A program made the position numbers and the translations under genes. Below, piece after piece: positions 1 to 5,153 of a stretch of 7,377 nt of DNA. The first letter of the stretch is position 1; the number at the start of each line of letters is the position of its first letter. Source of the DNA: an uncultured Candidatus Melainabacteria bacterium (GTDB lineage Bacteria > Cyanobacteriota > Vampirovibrionia > Gastranaerophilales > Gastranaerophilaceae). Under the pieces are notes generated by a model that was not told the DNA's origin, searched no databases, and saw only the letters and a program-made list of their open reading frames with translations. The stretch lies in the NCBI GenBank assembly GCA_934773085.1, contig CAKVMU010000084.1:1-7377 (forward strand), read 5' to 3'.

Positions 1-80
1 GGATTTTGTTAGTTTTGGCTCTTATATTTGTAGTACGTTCATTCTATGCAATGAGAATACCAACAAAAAAGGCTGAGTAA
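1..80 (+). CDS. C-terminal tail of an unidentified membrane protein (partial)
   Basis: The window opens inside a reading frame (complete codons from base 3) that ends at TAA 78-80. The 25 visible residues begin with a strongly hydrophobic run (ILLVLALIFVV), followed by R, S, F, Y and a short basic tail (RIPTKKAE). This looks like a last transmembrane helix with a positively charged, probably cytoplasmic end. A terminator follows about 20 bases after the stop, which supports a real gene end. Too little is visible to name a family. The call rests on the open frame, the hydrophobic-then-basic pattern and the terminator. Confidence 0.55.
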   Translation, partial: ILLVLALIFVVRSFYAMRIPTKKAE

Positions 81-83
81 GAG

Positions 84-141
84 TTCTAAGTGATTTAGAA
101 GTCGGGGTGCGCTAAACAAAAGTTCATCCCGATTTCTTTTT
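84..141 (+). terminator. Intrinsic terminator of the upstream membrane-protein gene
   Basis: An 8-bp stem, TCGGGGTG (102-109) with CATCCCGA (125-132) including one G-T wobble, encloses a 15-nt loop and is followed by a T-rich run (133-141, interrupted by one C). A smaller AT-rich hairpin, TTCTAA/TTAGAA (84-89/95-100), lies just before it. The position right after the TAA at 78-80 fits Rho-independent termination. The loop is longer than ideal, so strength is uncertain. Confidence 0.6.
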
Positions 142-184
142 GCTTTTGAAAAACAATATTAACAAAAAATTAATAATTCAATGA

Positions 185-213
185 TTGATTACAAAATGTT
201 TTTGATTTACGAT
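185..213 (+). promoter_or_regulatory. Candidate sigma-70-type promoter of gap
   Basis: TTGATT (185-190) and TACGAT (208-213) are separated by 17 bp and match the TTGACA/TATAAT consensus at four of six positions each. Transcription would start near 220, giving a leader of about 41 nt before the ATG at 261. The region is very AT-rich, so other pairings exist (for example TTGAAA at 146-151 with TAATAA at 171-176, at a less favourable 19-bp spacing). Confidence 0.4.
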
Positions 214-246
214 TAGGGAGTTAAGAGAAATAATTTTACTAATAAG

Positions 247-252
247 AAGGAG
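247..252 (+). promoter_or_regulatory. Shine-Dalgarno site that decides the gap start
   Basis: AAGGAG sits 8 nt before ATG 261. An in-frame GTG at 252 would give a three-residue longer protein, but that GTG overlaps the Shine-Dalgarno itself and so cannot be served by it. ATG 261 is therefore the start, giving MVKVAINGFGRIG, the usual GAPDH N-terminus. Confidence 0.85.
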
Positions 253-260
253 TGAAAATT

Positions 261-1265
261 ATGGTAAAAGTAGCAATTAACGGATTCGGAAGAATCGGAC
301 GTAACACTTTGAGAGCAGCAATCAGAGAAGGTATCTTCAATGAAATCGATTATGTTGCAATCAATGACCCAGGTTTGAAACCTGAAGACGCTGCTCGTAT
401 TTTCAAATATGACTCAGTTATGGGTAAATTCGACGGTACAGTAGAAGCTTATGAAGAAGGTATTATTGTTAATGGTAAGAAGATTAAATTCTTTGCTGAA
501 AAAGATCCTGCACAATTACCTTGGAGAGAATTAGGTGTTGAAGTTGTTGTTGAATCTACAGGTTTCTTCACAGATGCAACAAAAGCTCATGCACACATCG
601 ATGCTGGTGCTAAGAAAGTTATCATTTCTGCACCTGCTACAAACGAAGATAAAACTATCGTTTTAGGTGTTAACGATCACGAATATGATCCTGCAAAACA
701 CAACGTTATTTCAATGGCATCTTGTACAACAAACTGCTTAGCTCCTGTAGCTAAAGTTATCGATGAAAAATTCGGTATTGTTAAAGGTTTGATGACAACA
801 GTTCACTCATACACAGGCGACCAAAGAATTTTGGATGCTGGTCACAAAGACCCTCGTAGAGCTAGAGCTGGTGCTTTGAACATTGTTCCTACTAAGACTG
901 GTGCTGCTAAGGCTGTTGCTCTTGTATTGCCACAACTTAAAGGAAAATTGGATGGTTTCGCTATGAGAGTTCCTACTCCAGACGTTTCATTGGTAGACGT
1001 TGTATTCGAACTTAAGAAAGACGTAACTGTTGAAGAAGTTAACGCAGCTCTTAAAGAAGGTGCTGATGGACACGTTCTTTGCTACACTGAAGAACCGTTG
1101 GTATCATCTGACTACGTTGGTACTTCACAATCTTCAACTGTTGATGCTTTGTTAACAAGAGTTATGGGCGGAAACCAAGTTAAGATTATTTCTTGGTATG
1201 ATAACGAAATGGGTTATTCTACAAGATTGGCTGAAACAACTAAGATGGTTGCTTCTAAGTTATAA
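261..1265 (+). CDS. gap: Glyceraldehyde-3-phosphate dehydrogenase, type I
   Basis: Cytosolic enzyme of glycolysis/gluconeogenesis that interconverts glyceraldehyde-3-phosphate and 1,3-bisphosphoglycerate with NAD(P). The protein is 334 aa, full family length. Visible signatures are the Rossmann motif GFGRIGRN (8-15), the adenosine-binding aspartate in AIND (D36), the active-site motif SMASCTTNC with catalytic C155, H182 in TTVHSYTGDQR, the phosphate-binding stretch HKDPRRARAG (195-204), and WYDNEMGYS near the C-terminus. The cofactor-selectivity pair after ILD is A193-G194, where NAD-specific Bacillus-type enzymes have Leu-Pro and chloroplast NADP-using enzymes have Ala-Ser. Use of NADP(H) alongside NAD(H) is therefore possible, an inference only. 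The gene has its own candidate promoter and a strong terminator, so it is probably monocistronic. Compared with the genes downstream it favours C-ending codons such as AAC and TTC, as expected for a highly expressed gene. Confidence 0.98.
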   Translation: MVKVAINGFGRIGRNTLRAAIREGIFNEIDYVAINDPGLKPEDAARIFKYDSVMGKFDGTVEAYEEGIIVNGKKIKFFAEKDPAQLPWRELGVEVVVESTGFFTDATKAHAHIDAGAKKVIISAPATNEDKTIVLGVNDHEYDPAKHNVISMASCTTNCLAPVAKVIDEKFGIVKGLMTTVHSYTGDQRILDAGHKDPRRARAGALNIVPTKTGAAKAVALVLPQLKGKLDGFAMRVPTPDVSLVDVVFELKKDVTVEEVNAALKEGADGHVLCYTEEPLVSSDYVGTSQSSTVDALLTRVMGGNQVKIISWYDNEMGYSTRLAETTKMVASKL

Positions 1266-1285
1266 TCCAAGGATTAACAAAATTG

Positions 1286-1320
1286 ATAACCTGCTCAGAA
1301 ATGGGCAGGTTATTTTTTTT
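1286..1320 (+). terminator. Strong intrinsic terminator of gap
   Basis: An 11-bp stem, ATAACCTGCTC (1286-1296) with GGGCAGGTTAT (1303-1313) including one T-G wobble, has a 6-nt loop and runs straight into eight consecutive T residues (1313-1320). It starts 20 nt after the gap stop codon. This is a textbook Rho-independent terminator and closes the gap transcript. Confidence 0.92.
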
Positions 1321-1432
1321 ATTAAGATTGGATTATAAGCGAAGGTTTTGTTTGTTATTTATTTTTTTATTTAACATGTTTCATTTTATTTTTTTACTGT
1401 GAGCATAGAAATATACATTGTTTTGATTATTT

Positions 1433-1479
1433 GGACTTTTCTTTCTTCTTATTTGCGAGGCAAGAAGAAAGAAAAGTCC
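1433..1479. repeat. Perfect 18-bp inverted repeat (pyrimidine arm / purine arm)
   Basis: The left arm GGACTTTTCTTTCTTCTT (1433-1450) is the exact reverse complement of the right arm at 1462-1479, separated by 11 nt. Except for the GGAC/GTCC tips, one arm is all pyrimidine and the other all purine on a given strand. There is no T-tract after the right arm, so it is not a simple + strand terminator. On the - strand it is likewise followed by A/T-mixed sequence. Confidence 0.9.
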
Positions 1480-1494
1480 GAAAAGAAAGAAGAA
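1462..1494. repeat. Perfect homopurine mirror repeat, 15 + 3 + 15 nt (triplex-capable)
   Basis: Bases 1462-1476 (AAGAAGAAAGAAAAG) read backwards are identical to 1480-1494 (GAAAAGAAAGAAGAA), with TCC between them. All 30 mirrored bases are purines and the symmetry is perfect. Homopurine mirror repeats are the known sequence requirement for intramolecular triplex (H-DNA). The first half is also the purine arm of the 18-bp inverted repeat, so the complementary pyrimidine strand is present in the same molecule at 1437-1450. Confidence 0.85.
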
Positions 1495-1576
1495 ACACGC
1501 AATTGTTCACAACGTCTTCGCTTCGCTCAGCCAAAAAACTGGGTTGGGCTACGCACAGGGGTAAACATAATATAAC

Positions 1577-1666
1577 ATGTCGTCCTGAATTTATTTCAGG
1601 ACCTAACCAGTTTGGCGTTGGACTAGAGACTGATAAGATGCTGAAACAAGTTCAGCATGACGACAT
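1577..1666. repeat. 90-bp dispersed-repeat-like element with nested hairpins
   Basis: Outer 8-bp inverted repeats ATGTCGTC (1577-1584) and GACGACAT (1659-1666) enclose two perfect 8-bp hairpins with 5-nt loops: GTCCTGAA/TTCAGGAC (1582-1589/1595-1602) and ATGCTGAA/TTCAGCAT (1638-1645/1651-1658). A weaker central pairing (about 1603-1609 with 1619-1626) completes a cloverleaf-like plan. Read in one frame it encodes RPEFISG...KMLKQVQHDD, resembling the repeat-derived peptides of small palindromic elements seen in many bacterial genomes, so it is probably a mobile or dispersed palindromic repeat and not a gene. Copy number cannot be judged from one window. Confidence 0.7.
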
Positions 1667-1704
1667 TTTTGTGGTGGGAATACTACGTTTTTCCAGCCCT
1701 ACGT

Positions 1705-1737
1705 CTTTCAAGTGACACTGGGGTATCACCTTTAAAG
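1705..1737. repeat. Imperfect hairpin
   Basis: CTTTCAAGTGACAC (1705-1718) pairs with GTATCACCTTTAAAG (1723-1737) around a 4-nt loop, with two mismatches and one bulged C (1730). It is not followed by a T-tract, so it is not a terminator. It lies between the 90-bp element and mutS2 and may belong to the same repeat block. Confidence 0.5.
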
Positions 1738-1766
1738 TCCGTCCATAACGGAGAGAGTAATCTTTT

Positions 1767-1785
1767 ACAAAATAGAATATTTTGT
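1767..1785. repeat. Perfect AT-rich 8-bp hairpin
   Basis: ACAAAATA (1767-1774) and TATTTTGT (1778-1785) are exact reverse complements with a 3-nt loop (GAA). The next hairpin begins at the following base (1786), so two stems are stacked end to end just upstream of the mutS2 promoter. The role is unknown. Confidence 0.55.
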
Positions 1786-1821
1786 CGAACTCAACTCTTG
1801 TCTAAGTTGCGTTCGTTTTTT
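1786..1821 (+). terminator. Terminator-like hairpin abutting the mutS2 promoter
   Basis: CGAACTCAACT (1786-1796) pairs with AGTTGCGTTCG (1805-1815) with one internal mismatch (5 + 5 bp) around an 8-nt loop, followed directly by six T residues (1816-1821). It has the form of an intrinsic terminator and would block read-through from upstream into mutS2. Its right arm contains the proposed -35 box of mutS2 (1807-1812), so insulation and promoter function share bases. Confidence 0.5.
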
Positions 1822-1835
1822 GTTCTGTTTATAAT
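1807..1835 (+). promoter_or_regulatory. Promoter of mutS2
   Basis: TTGCGT (1807-1812) and a perfect TATAAT (1830-1835) are separated by the optimal 17 bp. The predicted transcription start is 1842-1843, at the A of the mutS2 ATG, so the mRNA would have essentially no 5' leader. The same -35 hexamer recurs before aroE and the zinc-finger gene. Confidence 0.65.
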
Positions 1836-1842
1836 CTCAATT

Positions 1843-4200
1843 ATGAGTATAATCCAAAAATCACAAAAATCTTTAGAATACGATAAGGTTCTCTCTGAAC
1901 TTGCTATTTATGCCAAAACGGATCAGTCAAGGGAATTGTGTCTTAATTTAACACCTTTTGTTAGGGTTGAAGATATTGAAAAACAGATTCGTTTTACAAA
2001 GGAGGCAAAGGATGTTTTGGACTTAGCGGGTGATATTCCGATTGATAAAATCCAAAACTTTGCGCTTTTACGTGAAAAAAACGAATACTTTGTAGAAGAA
2101 GAATTGGTCGATATTGCTAAAACTATGCGCATATCAAGACTTGTTAAAAATTTTCTAAAGGAAAATTTGGTGACGGATTCAACTATGAACCAGTTGGTTG
2201 AAAGTTTGTATTCAAACAAGGCATTTGAGGATAGGATTTTTGAAACTTTTGATGACAATTGTATGGTCAGACAGGATGCAAATCCGGAATTAAAAGGCTT
2301 GTATTCATCATTGCGTGATACTGAATCTGCATTAAAACAGAGAGTTCAGGATTTGATGAATTCTCCTGATTTTCAATCTCATTTGCAAGAAAATATTTAT
2401 ACAATGCGTGATGACAGAATTGTTTTTCAGGTCAAAGCTTCCTCAAAGAGTAAAGTTCCAGGAATTGTTCATGATGTTTCTGCTACTGCCAGAACTTTTT
2501 ATATTGAACCTTCTCAAATTGTGCCTATAAACAACAAGATAAGAGAGGTTAAGTCCAAAATTTATGCGGAAGTAATCAGAATTTTGACATCATTAAGTTT
2601 TGAAGTCCGTAACGAAATGCAACTATTATTGGCTACAGAAAAAACACTTGCGGAGATAGATTTTCATTTTGCAAAAGCAAGATATGCAATAAAAATTCAG
2701 GCTGTGGAACCGTCTTTGAGCAAAGAGAGACTTGTAAAAATTGATTTGATGAGACATCCGTTATTGATAGGTTGTGTTGACAAAATTGTTGAGAATGACT
2801 TCTTGATTGGCGGAGACTACAAATCTATTATCATAACCGGTTCAAATACCGGCGGTAAAACTGTTGCATTAAAAACGGTCGGATTGTTTATACTGATGAT
2901 GAAATCCGGAATGTTTTTGCCTTGTGCGGAAGCGCATATCTATCCGTTTGAAAAAATTATGGCAGATATTGGCGATGAACAAAGTATATTGCAAAGTTTG
3001 TCAACTTTTTCTTCTCATATGAAGAATGTTATTGAGATTTTGAACCAAGCAAATTCCGAAAGCTTTATTCTTATAGATGAATTATGCGCAGGTACTGACC
3101 CTCAAGAGGGTGCTATATTAGCGGAAGTTATATTAAAAGACTTTGCCAAGAAAGAGGCATTCTCGGTGATTACGACGCACTATGGAGAATTGAAGACCCT
3201 TGAATTTACGGATCCTTATTTTAAAAATGCATCAGTTGAATTTGATACAGAATCTTTACGTCCGACTTACAAATTGATAATAGGTATTCCGGGGCTGAGT
3301 AATGCGATTTCTATATCAGCAAATCTTGGGCTTGATGAAAATTTGGTATGGGAAGCGAAGGAGCTTTTGATTACTCAAAGAGACCCGTCTACTCTTGCTG
3401 TTGAAAGATTGCAAAACACTCAACAACAACTGGATGTGAATTTGAAAGAAGCCGAGGTCTTGAATGAGCAGGCAAGTGAACTTAAGGAACATTATGAGAA
3501 AGAGTTGAGTGAGCATAAAAAAACAAAGAAAAAGACCTTAAAAGCAATAAAAGACCGATTTGATACTCAACTTGAGGGTGCAAAAGATGAGATTAAAGAA
3601 ATTCTTGCTGAGTTAAGAAAAGAAAAATCAGAAAAAGTTGCAAGACGTTCTTATCAAAGATTGGCGAAGTTGGAACAGGGATTCCGTGGAGATATGCATT
3701 CATTGGAAGAGAGTGAACAGTATCTGGAGTTGGATTGGGGCAAGGTTGCTGTTGGTGATACGGTTATGATAAAGGATTTGAACCAACCGGTGGAAGTTCT
3801 GTCAATTCCTGATAAGAACGGAAATTTATATATAAAGATGGGAATGATAAAGACTAAAGTCAAGAAGGACAGATTGGCTGTGTTCAATCCGGAACTTGCG
3901 AAAAAAGTTACGTTGCCAAACTATTCAAAAGAAACATTTACGCTTAAAAAGTATAATATCTCAAATACGTTGGATTTACGTGGGGAGCGTGTGGAAGAGG
4001 CATTAGATGATTTAGAAAACTATCTTGATAAAGCAAGTTTGGCAAATCTTTCTCCTGTTTATGTTATTCACGGTCACGGAACCGGAGCTTTGAAATCTGC
4101 GGTAAGAGATTTTGTGTCAACATCCCCGTATGTTGCTAAATACAGAGTTGGTGAGGATGCTGAAGGCGGCGACGGGGTTTGCGTTATTGACATAAAATAG
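1843..4200 (+). CDS. mutS2: Endonuclease MutS2 (MutS-like ATPase with C-terminal Smr domain)
   Basis: 785 aa, the usual MutS2 length. The family lacks MutS mismatch-recognition domains. Members act in suppression of recombination and, in Bacillus subtilis, in rescue of collided ribosomes. Visible in order: N-terminal core/lever helices (about 1-310), Walker A GSNTGGKT (333-340), QSLSTFSSHM, Walker B FILIDE (408-413) followed by AGTDPQEG, TTHYGELK with H446, a long charged coiled coil (about 520-620), a small beta domain (about 632-680), and the Smr domain with LDLRG (710-714) and HGHGTG (743-748). Walker A has Ser where many homologues have Pro, and the Smr motif has His where Lys is common. 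The start is ATG 1843: the frame is open back to 1657, but that part is repeat DNA. No Shine-Dalgarno precedes the ATG and the promoter -10 ends 7 bases before it, implying leaderless translation. Confidence 0.95.
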   Translation: MSIIQKSQKSLEYDKVLSELAIYAKTDQSRELCLNLTPFVRVEDIEKQIRFTKEAKDVLDLAGDIPIDKIQNFALLREKNEYFVEEELVDIAKTMRISRLVKNFLKENLVTDSTMNQLVESLYSNKAFEDRIFETFDDNCMVRQDANPELKGLYSSLRDTESALKQRVQDLMNSPDFQSHLQENIYTMRDDRIVFQVKASSKSKVPGIVHDVSATARTFYIEPSQIVPINNKIREVKSKIYAEVIRILTSLSFEVRNEMQLLLATEKTLAEIDFHFAKARYAIKIQAVEPSLSKERLVKIDLMRHPLLIGCVDKIVENDFLIGGDYKSIIITGSNTGGKTVALKTVGLFILMMKSGMFLPCAEAHIYPFEKIMADIGDEQSILQSLSTFSSHMKNVIEILNQANSESFILIDELCAGTDPQEGAILAEVILKDFAKKEAFSVITTHYGELKTLEFTDPYFKNASVEFDTESLRPTYKLIIGIPGLSNAISISANLGLDENLVWEAKELLITQRDPSTLAVERLQNTQQQLDVNLKEAEVLNEQASELKEHYEKELSEHKKTKKKTLKAIKDRFDTQLEGAKDEIKEILAELRKEKSEKVARRSYQRLAKLEQGFRGDMHSLEESEQYLELDWGKVAVGDTVMIKDLNQPVEVLSIPDKNGNLYIKMGMIKTKVKKDRLAVFNPELAKKVTLPNYSKETFTLKKYNISNTLDLRGERVEEALDDLENYLDKASLANLSPVYVIHGHGTGALKSAVRDFVSTSPYVAKYRVGEDAEGGDGVCVIDIK

Positions 4201-4208
4201 TGTATAAT
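4179..4208 (+). promoter_or_regulatory. Candidate promoter of aroE
   Basis: TTGCGT (4179-4184) lies in the last codons of mutS2, and a perfect TATAAT (4203-4208) follows at 18-bp spacing. The predicted start near 4215 gives a leader of about 21 nt that contains the aroE Shine-Dalgarno. A perfect TTGACA (4187-4192) is also present, but only 10 bp from the -10, too close to work with it. Read-through from mutS2 is also possible because no terminator separates the genes. Confidence 0.5.
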
Positions 4209-4236
4209 TAGACTTGAAAAAAAGAGGAGAAGGTCT

Positions 4237-5079
4237 ATGTATAAACTTGGTATAATCGGATATCCGCTTACTCATTCTATATCAGCAGCAATACACAAAG
4301 CAGGGTTTGAGAGTTTAGGCTTGGAAGGTTCTTATGATGTAATGGAAACTTCTCCGGAAGATTTGATAAGCCGAATTAAATATATAAAAGCGAACGGTTA
4401 TAACGGATTTAATGTAACAATTCCGTTGAAGGTACCTATGTCATTGTTTTTGGAAGACATTGATGATTATGCAAATATTGCAGGATGCGTAAATACGGTC
4501 AAGGTCGAAGAGGATAAATCTTTTATTGGGTATAATACTGATATTTACGGATTTAAAACTGCAATTCCGAGTGATGTTGATTTGGCAGGCAAGACTGCAA
4601 GTATCTTGGGCACAGGCGGAGCTTCCAGAGCAGCTGTTGTTGGCTTGGCAGAAAAGGGAATTAAAAATATTGATTTTTATACCAGAAATATAATAAATTC
4701 TAGACAGGCAGTGGATTATGTGAGAGCTAAATTCCCAGAAATTGAATTCAATGTCTATCAAATTCAGAATATAAGAAGTCTAAAAGAGTCTTCCATAATC
4801 GTTAATGCAACTCCGATTGGTATGAAAGGCTTTATGGCTAATGAGATGCCGTTGGACAGAAAAGACTTTGCTGATTTGAATCCTAATACAGTGGTTTATG
4901 ACATAGTCTATAATCCGATTAAAACAGTGTTGTTGAGAACCGCTAAAGAGTTTGGTTTGAGAACGATAGAAGGTTTAGACATGTTGATATATCAAGCTGA
5001 ACGTGCCATTGAAATATGGACCGGACAACGCCCAGATGTAAAACTTATGAAAATAGCTGCGCTTGAGGCTTTAAGTTAG
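4237..5079 (+). CDS. aroE: Shikimate dehydrogenase (NADP-dependent)
   Basis: Cytosolic enzyme of the shikimate pathway that reduces 3-dehydroshikimate to shikimate with NADPH, on the way to chorismate and aromatic amino acids. 280 aa, normal length. Visible features are the substrate-binding HSIS (S14, S16), NVTIPLK with catalytic K65, the substrate-contacting N86 in GCVNTV, catalytic D102 in GYNTDIYG, the Rossmann loop GTGGASRA (125-132), NATPIGM (190-196), VYDIVYNP, and GLDMLIYQAERAIEIWTG with Q253. R150 (TRN, where most AroE proteins read NR[T/S]) is the likely contact for the NADP 2'-phosphate. Small departures are Ala after HSIS instead of Pro and GTGG for GAGG; neither removes a catalytic residue. 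AGGAG (4225-4229) stands 7 nt before the ATG. The gene lies 36 nt after mutS2 and probably also has its own promoter. Confidence 0.96.
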   Translation: MYKLGIIGYPLTHSISAAIHKAGFESLGLEGSYDVMETSPEDLISRIKYIKANGYNGFNVTIPLKVPMSLFLEDIDDYANIAGCVNTVKVEEDKSFIGYNTDIYGFKTAIPSDVDLAGKTASILGTGGASRAAVVGLAEKGIKNIDFYTRNIINSRQAVDYVRAKFPEIEFNVYQIQNIRSLKESSIIVNATPIGMKGFMANEMPLDRKDFADLNPNTVVYDIVYNPIKTVLLRTAKEFGLRTIEGLDMLIYQAERAIEIWTGQRPDVKLMKIAALEALS

Positions 5080-5102
5080 GTTCATAAAACTTTGACAAAA
5101 GA

Positions 5103-5131
5103 TTGCGTAAGGCTGCGATTTGAGTTAGAAT
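5103..5131 (+). promoter_or_regulatory. Candidate promoter of the zinc-finger / unknown / yqgF operon
   Basis: TTGCGT (5103-5108) and TAGAAT (5126-5131, five of six consensus bases) are separated by 17 bp. The predicted start near 5138 lies just ahead of the Shine-Dalgarno AAGGAG (5140-5145), giving a leader of about 16 nt. A perfect TTGACA at 5092-5097 has no acceptable -10 at normal spacing. No terminator is visible after aroE, so co-transcription with aroE cannot be excluded. Confidence 0.5.
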
Positions 5132-5153
5132 TGATTAACAAGGAGAGAACTTT

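Larger units (their letters stand above)
1321..1842. other. Gene-free, structure-rich intergenic region upstream of mutS2
   Basis: No convincing gene lies here. The open frame 1431-1715 and the upstream extension of the mutS2 frame (1657-1842) are made of inverted repeats, lack Shine-Dalgarno sites and show no protein-domain pattern. Bases 1321-1432 are a plain T-rich stretch with nothing recognisable. From 1433 onward the sequence is a succession of hairpins, a purine mirror repeat, a 90-bp repeat element and a terminator-like stem, annotated separately. Bases 1500-1560 lack strong symmetry but contain a tandem TTCGC TTCGC. This looks like dispersed repeat DNA inserted between gap and mutS2. 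Confidence 0.7.

Noticed and set aside
252..260. GTG start for gap three codons upstream
   Set aside because: This GTG overlaps the AAGGAG Shine-Dalgarno, which is correctly spaced only for ATG 261.
1433..1560. tRNA, CRISPR array or insertion-sequence remnant in the intergenic region
   Set aside because: There is no cloverleaf with tRNA consensus arms, no regularly spaced direct repeats with spacers, and no transposase-like coding sequence on either strand.
1431..1715. 94-aa open frame on the + strand
   Set aside because: It begins inside the 18-bp inverted repeat and runs through the mirror repeat and the 90-bp palindromic element. It has no Shine-Dalgarno, shows no domain pattern, and its composition is explained by the repeats.
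1657..1842. 62-residue N-terminal extension of MutS2 from ATG 1657
   Set aside because: The extension is translated repeat and promoter DNA, crosses a terminator-like hairpin and has no ribosome binding site. ATG 1843 gives the family length and a matching N-terminus.
1923..2258. Reverse-strand open frames inside mutS2 (also 3316-3516 and 3654-3887)
   Set aside because: They are fully contained in a strongly conserved gene on the other strand, lack plausible starts with ribosome binding sites and show no recognisable protein features.
4187..4208. Perfect TTGACA (4187-4192) as the aroE -35 box
   Set aside because: It is only 10 bp from the TATAAT at 4203-4208 and no alternative -10 lies 16-18 bp downstream. 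TTGCGT at 4179 has acceptable spacing.
4441..4761. Reverse-strand open frame inside aroE, and similar ones at 5296-5583 and 5851-6054
   Set aside because: These are antisense shadows of real genes. The one at 5296-5583 spans the junction of two + strand genes and has no supporting signal.
5092..5120. Perfect TTGACA (5092-5097) as the -35 box of the zinc-finger operon
   Set aside because: The hexamer 17 bp downstream (GCGATT) is a poor -10. TTGCGT with TAGAAT at 17 bp is the better pair.
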